The notes: generated by a model from the letters alone, not told the origin. Shown: positions 5,882-13,347, numbered from the stretch's first letter. The stretch is DNA of 13,477 bases from Acidilobaceae archaeon (GCA_027039295.1 JALWEW010000050.1:1-13477), one strand, 5' to 3'. Program-made: numbers and translations.

Positions 5882-6364
5882 GTGAGGCCACCAGCCAGTA
5901 GAGGAGGTATCGCGGCGCCCCTCCTAGCAATAGTGGTACTAGCAGCCTTCACAGCAATCCTACTAGCACCAGCGGCGAGGGCCTCCAGCGTTAAGCCTTT
6001 GCAGCCGCCTCATACGACCTGTTACGCAAAGGACCACGATGTATATGGTAATTTCGTCGATGCAACAGCATCTGTAGAAGGACCTACTCCCGAGACCTCT
6101 GCGGGCGGAGCTAGCTCCCGTGCGGTAGCTGGTGAGGGCTGCTTGAATCCGCTGGAAGCTGATTTCTCATACTGCCTGTGCAGCCAGTACGGCCCTGGCG
6201 TGAGTGGTGTGATACCGCTAAACACTGTAGACAGCGCATATGTCTTTCACGCGTTCGGTACTGGCGATACAGGTGCCTTCATAGGGGCGTCCGGCTCCAT
6301 ATGCGAAGCACACGCGAGTGTCTCAGCGACGCTAGGGGGTTATTGCGGGCTCTGCAGGGGATAG
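5882..6364 (+). CDS. Small secreted cysteine-containing protein, unknown family
   Basis: Not a family I recognise. From GTG 5882 the product has 160 residues: a basic N-terminus with RGG (8-10), a hydrophobic segment (about 11-32) and an A-x-A-like site (LLAPAARASS) where a signal peptidase could cut, leaving roughly 125 residues. The mature part has seven cysteines, grouped as CYAK, GCLN, YCLC, ICEA and a C-terminal YCGLCRG, and ends in a Gly/Ser/Ala-rich stretch (GAFIGASGS onward). This composition suits a small disulfide-bonded extracellular protein or a peptide precursor. The frame is open back to ATG 5819, but that part lies across the TATA region and codes for an unlikely IHIYINTF-type start. 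The permease gene begins 4 bp after its stop, so the two are surely co-transcribed. A substrate role for the exporter is inference. Confidence 0.62.
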   Translation: MRPPASRGGIAAPLLAIVVLAAFTAILLAPAARASSVKPLQPPHTTCYAKDHDVYGNFVDATASVEGPTPETSAGGASSRAVAGEGCLNPLEADFSYCLCSQYGPGVSGVIPLNTVDSAYVFHAFGTGDTGAFIGASGSICEAHASVSATLGGYCGLCRG

Positions 6365-6368
6365 AGGA

Positions 6369-9119
6369 GTGAAGAGAGTAGTGAAGATAAAGTTGCATAG
6401 AGGTATGAATACTAACTTTAAATTTGCTTTATTCTTTTTATTAGTTATACTAATATTATTTCAATATGCTCTTTTAGTATCGACTTCAACTTCAGCTCAG
6501 ATTAGACCTCAAGGTTTCCCCAAGGCTCTAGAACTCGTGTATGCCTATACGCCTATTGAATCTCACTCCCACGAAGGAGTCTACTCTCACCTAGGAAGTT
6601 TCATAAATAATATCAAAACAATAAGTAATACGTACTCCAGCGATCTCAGAGCCCTAGGAGGACTAGTTGCCAGCAAACTGGGTCTCAGAGGCTACGAGCC
6701 CCGACTGATTGTGAGAGTCAGCCCCCTAGGAGCGCCCCTCTATAATGAAAGCTGCTATATCTACGCTAGCAATATCAGCGCCATAGTAGAGGTGTGGAAC
6801 ACCAACCTTCGGGAGTCCCTTGTTTTCAGGAATGCCATGCTAGCATGCTATGGCCCCCCTAGCGCCGCGCGGAGGCTAGCGAGTAACATCTTGGCTAGCA
6901 TTGGGGCTAGGGGGAGCCTCGAGGGCTTCAATGTTACCTACGAGAGGGCTCGCTTTGAGGGCGTAGCCGTGTACATCGGGAGGTTCAACGTTAGCGCTTC
7001 TGGCCGTGTTGACTGGGGGCGCTGGGCTGTCCTGGACTCCGAGGGCCGCTATGAGTGGGACTTCCCCTACCTCCTCCCCCCGCTCGTTAATGGTACGGGG
7101 TACATGTACCTCTACGAGAAGCCGATGGACCAGGAGGCCAAGCTCTTCTATGAGAAGAGGTATAATGTTGCCCCCGATGGGTATGCCGGCCTGTATGGCA
7201 TCAACACCAGCGTGGGGACGAGGCTCAACTATACGGTGAGGGGCCTCGGGAGGGTGCCATACTTCGACACGACGTGCACTCCAGCAGTTAGAGGGCTAAC
7301 CATGAGTGCTTACACCGTCCTCGTCACCTCCTCGCCTAGTGATGCACTGAGGCTAGCTAAACTGGTAAGGTCACGCTTCTCACGCTATGATATGGTGAAA
7401 GTTAATGACAGCGTTGTGTGGATAACAAACAAGGCCTACCTATCCCTCACAAACTACCTCTCGGGGCATCCCAGGTACTGGGGGGTCGGCGTCATCAATG
7501 AGACCTCCTATAACCTCAGCATAGCCGGGGTCAGGATTCTAAAGATGGTAGGCAGTGTAATCGCCGTTAGAGTCGATGGCAGACTGCTCGTGCCAGCATA
7601 CGAGCTCAGGGATACTGTCTACGTGTACAGTAAGTCAAAAGGGGTGCTGCTCGAGGCCTCCTCCCCCCTCTTCCTGAATAGGGGCCTGAGCGTCGTGGCC
7701 GGCCTCGCCTGGGAGAGGCTCGCCAACTCCACTGGAACAGGGCATGTCTGGCTCAGCGTTGGAAGCCTCACGGGGACCCCCCTCTCGGCTAGGCTCGTGG
7801 AGGCCCGAGGCCTTGGTGCTCCGAGCCTCCTGGCTGTGGAGGCCCGCGCCGGGCTGAGCTGGCCTAGGGCCTTGGGCGCAGCGGCGCTCCTGGCCCTGGC
7901 GGTGGCTGTGCCTCTCTACGCTACCAGGAGGCCCCTGGCGGCGCTGGGGCTCCTAGCCCTCGCCCTCGGGGCTGGCGTGGTGGTAGTATACCATAGCGTC
8001 ATCGTGCCCGGGGGCTTCAGGGTCGTAGCCAGCGGCGAAGGGGGCGCGCCCATCGCCCAGGAGTTCTACGTGTACGGGTGGAGGGGCGACACTATTGAGC
8101 TAGTTGCCAGTGGCGAGTGCTTCTACAACGCCAGCGTCAACGTGGCGGGAGGAGGGAAATCGTGGAGGGCCTCGGCATCGAATGTAGCCGGGAGCTTGTC
8201 GGGCAGGGTAGGCCTGGGGGATCCCAGGATCTACAATGTAACCATCGAGCTACGAGGCGGGAGGGCCTGTAGGGGGCTGAGCCTGCTCGTCTCGGGCCGC
8301 GGCTCGAGTGGCAGGGATTCCCTGAGGGGCCTCGTGGCCCCGGGGCTGGCCCTCGCCCTGGCTGGGGCCGCTCTTGCGGCTCTGGGCTTCTGGGTGCGTG
8401 GGAGGCGCGGGGGCCTCTGGGCGTGGCATTTGGAGGCTAGCTACCTCTACGCGGTCTCAGCGGCTATAGCGTGGGTCCTACTCTACACTTACTCCATGGC
8501 CCAGAGGCCCTGCAAGCTCGGCGGCTTCTGCATTACCAACATCTCGCCGAGGGCACTCCTGCTCAGGGTCTCGGAGCTTCCCCTGCAGGCCTACGTGATA
8601 CTAGCCCTCTACGCAGTCATAGTAGCCGCTATCCTCTACGGCTACCACCACGAGTCCGGACTCGACAGGAGGCTCTACCTGCTAGGGGCTGGAAGGGCTA
8701 GGCTGCAGGCCTACAAGCTCGCCTCACTGGTAGCCCTCGTGGCCCTGCCATACGCCTCCGCCAGGATCCTACTGGGGGTGCTCGTGGACCCCAGCGTAGC
8801 CCTCGGGACCCTCTACCCCCTGGTGGCCGGCTCGCTGGCGAGCGGTGTCATAGTGGCGCTGGTGTATGGCGGTGCCACGGCCCTACTGGGCATCGCCCTC
8901 GGCAGGCTGTCCTACACTCTCCTGGTAGCGGCCCCCGCCGCCGTGGTCGCCGTGTCTACCATGGGGATCCGGGCCCAGCTGGCCTTCGAGTCCCTGCCGC
9001 TGAAGCTGGCGGTGCCCTTCACTCCAATCCCGAGGCTCCTCTGGTACCACGTAGCCGCGGCCCTGGTAGTGGTGCCCCTACTCCTCCTCGCAGGCTCGTG
9101 GAGGGGGAGGGAGCTGTGA
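6369..9119 (+). CDS. ABC-2-like export permease with very large extracellular domain
   Basis: The 916-residue product has about ten membrane helices: 16-38, 499-517, 522-542, 652-675, 689-710, 740-758, 782-803, 817-843, 848-866 and 889-909. Between helix 1 and 2 is an ectodomain of about 460 residues, and between helix 3 and 4 another of about 110. They hold some 14 N-glycosylation sequons (for example N126, N188, N241, N377, N587), so they face outside. After helix 6 comes HHESGLDRRLYLLGAGRARLQAYK (760-783), resembling the E-x-G cytoplasmic coupling segment of ABC-2 exporters. The start may be GTG 6369, GTG 6381 or ATG 6405; GAGGAG at 6364-6369 best suits 6381. It overlaps the ATPase gene by GTGA. 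The first 110 or so codons are AT-rich, unlike the remainder. Substrate unknown. Confidence 0.8.
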   Translation: MKRVVKIKLHRGMNTNFKFALFFLLVILILFQYALLVSTSTSAQIRPQGFPKALELVYAYTPIESHSHEGVYSHLGSFINNIKTISNTYSSDLRALGGLVASKLGLRGYEPRLIVRVSPLGAPLYNESCYIYASNISAIVEVWNTNLRESLVFRNAMLACYGPPSAARRLASNILASIGARGSLEGFNVTYERARFEGVAVYIGRFNVSASGRVDWGRWAVLDSEGRYEWDFPYLLPPLVNGTGYMYLYEKPMDQEAKLFYEKRYNVAPDGYAGLYGINTSVGTRLNYTVRGLGRVPYFDTTCTPAVRGLTMSAYTVLVTSSPSDALRLAKLVRSRFSRYDMVKVNDSVVWITNKAYLSLTNYLSGHPRYWGVGVINETSYNLSIAGVRILKMVGSVIAVRVDGRLLVPAYELRDTVYVYSKSKGVLLEASSPLFLNRGLSVVAGLAWERLANSTGTGHVWLSVGSLTGTPLSARLVEARGLGAPSLLAVEARAGLSWPRALGAAALLALAVAVPLYATRRPLAALGLLALALGAGVVVVYHSVIVPGGFRVVASGEGGAPIAQEFYVYGWRGDTIELVASGECFYNASVNVAGGGKSWRASASNVAGSLSGRVGLGDPRIYNVTIELRGGRACRGLSLLVSGRGSSGRDSLRGLVAPGLALALAGAALAALGFWVRGRRGGLWAWHLEASYLYAVSAAIAWVLLYTYSMAQRPCKLGGFCITNISPRALLLRVSELPLQAYVILALYAVIVAAILYGYHHESGLDRRLYLLGAGRARLQAYKLASLVALVALPYASARILLGVLVDPSVALGTLYPLVAGSLASGVIVALVYGGATALLGIALGRLSYTLLVAAPAAVVAVSTMGIRAQLAFESLPLKLAVPFTPIPRLLWYHVAAALVVVPLLLLAGSWRGREL
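9105..9111 (+). promoter_or_regulatory. Shine-Dalgarno deciding the ATPase start
   Basis: A purine run containing GGAGG (9106-9110) lies 5 nt before GTG 9116. GTG 9116 overlaps the permease stop as GTGA, a classic coupling arrangement. This favours 9116 over the in-frame GTG 9098. Confidence 0.6.
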
Positions 9120-9982
9120 GCGGGCCCGTGGTGGAGCTGGAGGACGTGTGGGTCCGCTACGGGCCCACTGTGGCCCTCGCCGGCGTGACCCTCAGGATCG
9201 GCGGGGGGCTGACGCTCCTCCTGGGCGCTAATGGCTCGGGGAAGACGACGATGCTCAAGGTAGTGGCTGGGCTGCGGAGGCCGAGTAGGGGGAGGGTCGT
9301 AGTGGGGGGAGTCGACATCTACAGGGGCCTGGCGCCGCGGAGGCCCCCGGTAACCGGGCTTATAGGTGACGAGGAGCTGCCCTACTGGATGAGCGCCAGG
9401 GAGTACATAGAGTACGCCGCCTCAATAGCTGGGGCGAGCGTGGAGAGGGCCTGGGAGCTTGCTGAGAAGCTGGGCCTAAGCGAGTTCCTAAATAGGAGAA
9501 CATGGGCCCTGAGCAGTGGGACCGCGAAGAAGCTCCTACTATGCATCGCGCTCTCCACGCCATCGCGGATACTCCTCGTCGATGAGCCATTCGCCAACCT
9601 AGACCCCGCAACAGTCTCAAAAGTGGCGAGCCTACTAGCGGAGGAGTCCAGGCGGAGGCCCGTCATAGCGGCGACCCACATACTACCCCCACAGCTCGGC
9701 GGCGTGAGGGGCGCGGCCATCCTAGCAGCTGGGAGGCTGCTTAGGTACTACGACCTCTCGGACCCCTGGAGGATAGAGGAGCCCATCTACAAGGCCCGGC
9801 TAAGCCTAGAGCCAGCCAAGGCCATCGAGGCCGCTGAGAGGCTGGGGGCCTCAGAGGTCATAGTGCGTGGAGGCGAGGCCTACGCCATAATGAACGGCGC
9901 GGCCCTAAAGGCCTGCCTCGAGGAGGGCCTATGCATCGGGTACACCCTAGATCCCTCCAGGCTCTCCCCACAGGCAGCCTAG
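9116..9982 (+). CDS. ABC transporter ATP-binding protein
   Basis: The 288-residue product powers the upstream permease. Motifs: Walker A GANGSGKT (37-44), a degenerate signature LSSGTAKK (132-139) in place of LSGGQ, Walker B ILLVDEP (152-158) with catalytic E157, D-loop NLDP (161-164) and H-loop H188 in AATHI. The Q-loop region reads GLIGDEELPYWMS (81-93), with acidic residues where glutamine is usual, as in many ABC-2-type exporter ATPases. Residues from about 222 form a C-terminal extension common in this drug/polysaccharide/peptide export class. The protein is cytosolic and membrane-associated. Start chosen at GTG 9116 for the stop-start overlap and ribosome site. The single ATPase gene implies a homodimer. 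No terminator-like T run follows before the tRNA gene. Confidence 0.93.
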   Translation: MSGPVVELEDVWVRYGPTVALAGVTLRIGGGLTLLLGANGSGKTTMLKVVAGLRRPSRGRVVVGGVDIYRGLAPRRPPVTGLIGDEELPYWMSAREYIEYAASIAGASVERAWELAEKLGLSEFLNRRTWALSSGTAKKLLLCIALSTPSRILLVDEPFANLDPATVSKVASLLAEESRRRPVIAATHILPPQLGGVRGAAILAAGRLLRYYDLSDPWRIEEPIYKARLSLEPAKAIEAAERLGASEVIVRGGEAYAIMNGAALKACLEEGLCIGYTLDPSRLSPQAA

Positions 9983-10003
9983 AGGGAGAATGGAGAAGGG
10001 AAG

Positions 10004-10079
10004 TGGCAGCCGGGCGGGGATTCGAACCCCGGTCACGGGGGCCAAGGCCCCGCATCCTGGGCCGCTAGACGACCCGGCT
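10004..10079 (-). tRNA. tRNA-Gln (anticodon UUG), CCA encoded
   Basis: On the minus strand the acceptor AGCCGGG pairs with CCCGGCT (seven pairs, A1-U72 first), followed by G73 and CCA in the DNA. The T arm is CGGGG-TTCGAAT-CCCCG. The D arm has A14, GG and A21 in place. The anticodon stem CGGGG/CCCCG encloses the seven-base loop CCTTGGC, giving anticodon UUG (plus-strand 10043-10045). A1-U72 is the pair by which archaeal GatDE recognises Glu-tRNA(Gln), which supports the Gln identity. Odd points: base 33 is C rather than the nearly universal U, and the discriminator is G. No intron is seen. The gene lies 50 bp downstream of the helicase gene on the same strand and has its own TATA box. Confidence 0.85.
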
Positions 10080-10107
10080 GCCCCCTCTGGGTGGATTTGT
10101 GGCCGGG

Positions 10108-10116
10108 CTTTATTTC
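10108..10116 (-). promoter_or_regulatory. TATA box of the tRNA-Gln gene
   Basis: GAAATAAAG on the minus strand, the only AT-rich element between helicase stop and tRNA. Its centre is 33 nt before the tRNA 5' end, so transcription would begin about 6 nt upstream of the mature end. Confidence 0.55.
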
Positions 10117-10131
10117 GGGTGTCCTGCAGCC

Positions 10132-11745
10132 CTAGTATATGGAGCCCCTCCTCTTCTTTGACTGCATCTCCTCGGGGGATCCCGCTGTTACTACCTCGTA
10201 AAGGACCGCCTTCTTCCCGGGGGCTGGCCTTAGGAGCCTTCCTAGCCTCTGGAGGAACTGCCTCCTGGAGCTCGTGCCCGAGGCTAGTATGCCTACGTTG
10301 GCGTCGGGTATGTCTAGGCCCTCGTCTCCCACAGTGGTTACCACGAGGACCCCGCTTGGCTCGGCCTTGAACTCCTCTAGCTCCCTCCTCCTGCGGGCGG
10401 CGTCCATGTCGCCGTGTATCAGGTGCGCCCCCAGCCTCTCGGCTAGCTCCTCGGCTTGCCTCTTGTATTGGGTGAAGACTATGATCTTGGACCCCCTGGA
10501 TAGCTCCTCCCGGACTATGCGCTCTATAGCGTCTATCTTCGCCGGGTTCTCGTATATCAGGCTCCTCATCTGGGAGTGGATCCTCAGGGCCTCTACGGCC
10601 CTCTCATCCCCCCTCCTGGCTAGGCTCAGGACCTCCTCGAACCTGAGGCCCCCGACTAGGGCCCTGTAGCGGCGGCGGAGCCTCTGGTACTCCCTCTTCA
10701 GCTTGGGCGGCAGCTCCACGGGGACGCGGCGTATCTGGAATGGGGCCAGGTAGCCCTCCTGGGTGAGCCTGCCGGGGCTGGTGTGGTATACGACTCCCCC
10801 CACTATGGGGAATATCTCCTCGTGCCTCCCATCCTCCCTCTCCACGGTGGCCGAGAGGCCCATCCTGTAGGGGGCTGGCAGGCCCATGGCTATCGCCCTG
10901 AACTTGTCGGCTGGGAGGTGGTGGGCCTCGTCGAAGACCACGAGGGCGTAGCGCGTCGCGAACACGTCGAGCTTCCTGTAGGCTGTCTGGTAGGTCGTGA
11001 CTGTTATGGGCCTCAGGCTCTTCTCCTCGCTGTAGTAAGCGCCCACCAGGGCGCCAGCATCCGTGAACTTCCTGATGGCTTCTATCCACTGGAATATGTG
11101 CTCCTTCGTGTAGACGACCACGAGAGTGTTGACGGCGAGCCTGGCCATCGCCGCTATTGCTATCACAGTCTTACCCGAGCCCGTTGGTAGCGCTATCACT
11201 CCCCTGCCCCCATTGCGCTCCCAGGCCTCGAGGGCCTCTCTCTGGTAGGGCCTCAGGGATCCCTGGAAGCTGGGGGCCCTCGGCATCCTGGCCCCGGATA
11301 GGAGGCCGAGCCTGTCGTCGAGCACTACCCCCTTGCCCGCGAGGTGCTCTGAGACCTCCCTGTAGAGGTAGGCCCTGACCCTGAAGGCCCTCCTCGACGG
11401 GTCGTAGGAGGGCCTGAAGCCCAGGCCCTCGAATAGATCCTTGAGGCGGAGCCTCGAGGATATCAGCAGCCACCCGCCGGGCTGGTACTCGAGCCTCACC
11501 CCCGCCTCCGCCTTCAGGGCCTCCTCCACCGCCTCCAGGTCCGAGGGCTCGATGCCCTCGATCGAGGACAGGAGGGCCAGCACGTCCCTTGGGGTGAGCC
11601 CGTTCCTCCTCGCGCGGGCGACGTCCAGCTCGAAGAGGGAGTAGCCGTCGCTCCTGCCCATGTACCTGGCTACCCTCAGTAGGGCCTTGAAGTCATCTTC
11701 CCCCAGCCAGCCCCTCACCCTAAACCTTGGTGGGCGCTGAACCAC
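10132..11745 (-). CDS. XPB/Ssl2-family DNA helicase (SF2)
   Basis: The 537-residue product has an N-terminal region (1-150) similar in position to the XPB damage-recognition domain, then the helicase core: RPYQREAL (165-172), motif I PTGSGKT (187-193), motif II DEAH (272-275), motif III SAT (298-300), the XPB-specific RED (303-305), a basic KLKREYQRLRRRYRAL thumb-like helix (348-363), motif V VGDEGLDIP (472-480) and motif VI QRLGRLLRP (499-507). XPB unwinds or translocates on DNA in repair and transcription; in archaea it usually works with the nuclease Bax1, which is not adjacent here. Start: GTG 11745, or GTG 11718, which would overlap the upstream stop as GTGA and give 528 residues. The residues before RGWLG look like part of a strand, so the longer form is listed. 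Confidence 0.92.
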   Translation of the reverse strand: MVQRPPRFRVRGWLGEDDFKALLRVARYMGRSDGYSLFELDVARARRNGLTPRDVLALLSSIEGIEPSDLEAVEEALKAEAGVRLEYQPGGWLLISSRLRLKDLFEGLGFRPSYDPSRRAFRVRAYLYREVSEHLAGKGVVLDDRLGLLSGARMPRAPSFQGSLRPYQREALEAWERNGGRGVIALPTGSGKTVIAIAAMARLAVNTLVVVYTKEHIFQWIEAIRKFTDAGALVGAYYSEEKSLRPITVTTYQTAYRKLDVFATRYALVVFDEAHHLPADKFRAIAMGLPAPYRMGLSATVEREDGRHEEIFPIVGGVVYHTSPGRLTQEGYLAPFQIRRVPVELPPKLKREYQRLRRRYRALVGGLRFEEVLSLARRGDERAVEALRIHSQMRSLIYENPAKIDAIERIVREELSRGSKIIVFTQYKRQAEELAERLGAHLIHGDMDAARRRRELEEFKAEPSGVLVVTTVGDEGLDIPDANVGILASGTSSRRQFLQRLGRLLRPAPGKKAVLYEVVTAGSPEEMQSKKRRGSIY

Positions 11746-12278
11746 TCCTCCTCGACCCCTACCAGGTCCTCGACCGGCTCTAGGCCTACTAGCTCGGAGC
11801 CCCCCTCGAGCCCCGCCAGCTCGAGGGCCCGTAGTACCCTATAGAGCGAGTCGGCGGGGGCCCTCAGGGTGACGCAGTCGCCCTCGACATCTACGACCAC
11901 AAACTCCGGCCTCCCCGCCAGGGGCTTCAGGGCCTCGACCCGGGGGCCGCAGGCTCTCACCGCGACGCCCCTGACGCGCATGCACTCTTCGGACGCCAGC
12001 AGTAGGAGGGTTACCTCGAAGCCCCTGGGAGTCTCGAAGGTGAGCAGGTAGTAGTTGTACTCCCTCGTGAGGGCCGCCGCGTGGAGCTCCCTGTCAACGG
12101 CCTTCAGCCACTCCGCTACATCCCCTAGGCAGGGGCCGGCTCTCAGCGTGGGTTCCTCCGCATAGCCTAGGCGGCGTCGGCTCTTAAAACCCAAGTCATG
12201 GCCGGGCCCCGAGCGCCGGGTAGGGGTGGTCGCCTCACCGTTCTCGACATCACCGTCCGCACTCGGCAAATAGCTCAT
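11715..12278 (-). CDS. Unknown protein coupled to the XPB-like helicase
   Basis: No family recognised. The credible part is the C-terminal 135 residues or so: an amphipathic helix VAEWLKAVDRELHAA, strands YNYYLLTFETPRGFEVTLLL, then ASEECMRVRGVAVRACG, PEFVVVDVEGDCVTLRAP and the helix SLYRVLRALELAGL. This alternation suggests a small alpha/beta domain, soluble and cytosolic. The N-terminal 50 residues are Gly/Arg/Pro-rich and may be disordered or untranslated. ATG 12278 is chosen because a TATA box lies at 12315-12322 and GGGGTGGG precedes it; ATG 12308 is too close to the box. No ATG, GTG or TTG occurs in frame near a second TATA-like run at about 12182-12188. Its 3' end overlaps the helicase start, which implies a joint role in the helicase pathway. 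Confidence 0.6.
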   Translation of the reverse strand: MSYLPSADGDVENGEATTPTRRSGPGHDLGFKSRRRLGYAEEPTLRAGPCLGDVAEWLKAVDRELHAAALTREYNYYLLTFETPRGFEVTLLLLASEECMRVRGVAVRACGPRVEALKPLAGRPEFVVVDVEGDCVTLRAPADSLYRVLRALELAGLEGGSELVGLEPVEDLVGVEEEWFSAHQGLG

Positions 12279-12314
12279 CCCACCCCGCGCGTGGGCGCAT
12301 GTATGCACGGAGGC

Positions 12315-12322
12315 GTATAAAC
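12315..12322. promoter_or_regulatory. Divergent TATA box for the Mrp gene and helicase operon
   Basis: GTATAAAC on the plus strand, GTTTATAC on the minus strand. Its centre is 27.5 nt before GTG 12346, which fits a leaderless Mrp mRNA. In the other direction the start site would be near 12292, 14 nt before ATG 12278. Confidence 0.55.
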
Positions 12323-12345
12323 TCTAGCGGACCGGTTGGCCCGCG

Positions 12346-13248
12346 GTGATTAGTGTGGCCAGCACGAGCAGCGGGTCCTCCTACAAGGAGGTAGCGCAGC
12401 GCATGAAGCTTATCCAGGAGCAGCAGAAGAGGGTAGTCGAGAATATGAAGAAGATAAAGTACAAGATAGCCGTGCTGAGCAGCAAGGGGGGCGTGGGCAA
12501 GTCCTTCGTCACCGTCTCGCTGGCAGCGGCCCTAGCAGTCAAGGGCAGGAAGGTGGGCGTGTTCGACGCGGACGTACACGGCCCCAGCGTTCACAAGATG
12601 CTCGGCCTACCAACCGGCCTGGGCCTGCCGGCGAGGGCTGACGGCACCATAGAGCCCATAGAGGTCCCCCCGGGCCTCAAGGTTGTGAGTGTGGGCCTCC
12701 TACTCCCAACGGATGAGACTCCGGTGATCTGGAGGGGCCCCCTGAAGACTAGCGCCATCAGGGAGCTGCTAGCCTTCGTCGACTGGGGCGGCATAGACTA
12801 CCTCCTCATAGACCTGCCGCCAGGCACTGGCGACGAGCAGCTCACCATAGCCCAGCTCATCCCGCAGCTGACGGGTGTCATACTCGTCACAATACCCTCC
12901 GAGGTCTCTAAGTCAGTAGTCCTCAAGGCGGCGGCATTCGCTAGGAAGCTGAACGTGCCGATAATAGGCATAGTCGAGAATATGACCTACTTCGAGTGCC
13001 CCGACGGCAGCAAGCACTACATATTCGGTAAGGGCGCCGCCAGGGAGATAGCCGAGCAGTTCAACATACCCTACCTGGGCGAGATACCGATAGACCCCAG
13101 GATAAGGGAGGCCAACGATGCGGGCAAGATATTCTTCCTCGAGTACCCCGACTCCAAGGCCTCGAAGGCATTCCTATCTATAGCCGAGAAGGTCATGGAG
13201 ATCGTCGAGAAGCAGGGAGGCGCTCAGCCTGGGCAGAGCGCGCAGTAA
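12346..13248 (+). CDS. Mrp/NBP35-type Fe-S cluster carrier P-loop ATPase
   Basis: The 300-residue product has the MinD-like fold of ApbC/Nbp35 proteins, which carry and hand over iron-sulfur clusters in the cytosol. An N-terminal amphipathic helix (12-38) precedes the deviant Walker A SSKGGVGKS (45-53, with the signature Lys47 and Lys52). Then come DADVHGPS (74-81), the family stretch VIWRGPLK (127-134), Walker B LLIDLPPGTGDEQLT (153-167) and VTIPSEVSKS (181-190). The C-terminal region reads VENMTYFECPDGSKHYIFG (210-228): only one cysteine (C218) where bacterial and eukaryotic homologues have C-x-x-C. The bridging cluster between subunits would therefore need other ligands. Start GTG 12346 fits a leaderless mRNA; GTG 12355 is an alternative. 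It is convergent with rpl23. Confidence 0.92.
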   Translation: MISVASTSSGSSYKEVAQRMKLIQEQQKRVVENMKKIKYKIAVLSSKGGVGKSFVTVSLAAALAVKGRKVGVFDADVHGPSVHKMLGLPTGLGLPARADGTIEPIEVPPGLKVVSVGLLLPTDETPVIWRGPLKTSAIRELLAFVDWGGIDYLLIDLPPGTGDEQLTIAQLIPQLTGVILVTIPSEVSKSVVLKAAAFARKLNVPIIGIVENMTYFECPDGSKHYIFGKGAAREIAEQFNIPYLGEIPIDPRIREANDAGKIFFLEYPDSKASKAFLSIAEKVMEIVEKQGGAQPGQSAQ

Positions 13249-13296
13249 CGCCGAGCCCTCATCCTCCACTAAACCGTACCAGCGCGCCGAGGAGAG

Positions 13297-13310
13297 CCTC
13301 TCCGGAGAGG
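13297..13310. repeat. 14-bp perfect palindrome in the Mrp-rpl23 gap
   Basis: CCTCTCCGGAGAGG is its own reverse complement. It lies 49 bp after the Mrp stop. There is no T run after it, so it is not a typical archaeal terminator; it may stabilise 3' ends or bind a dimeric protein, or be chance in GC-rich DNA. Confidence 0.4.
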
Positions 13311-13347
13311 ATCCTAGCTGGCCGCCAGGCTGGTTAGTAGTGCGTAA

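Noticed and set aside
9990..10370. A 126-codon plus-strand frame after the ATPase
   Set aside because: It runs across the tRNA gene and antisense to the helicase C-terminus, and has no recognisable protein features.
12170..12200. A second TATA-like run (TTTTAAGA, minus strand) as the real promoter of the gene before the helicase
   Set aside because: No ATG, GTG or TTG follows in the correct frame within a sensible distance. It is kept only as a doubt about the N-terminus.
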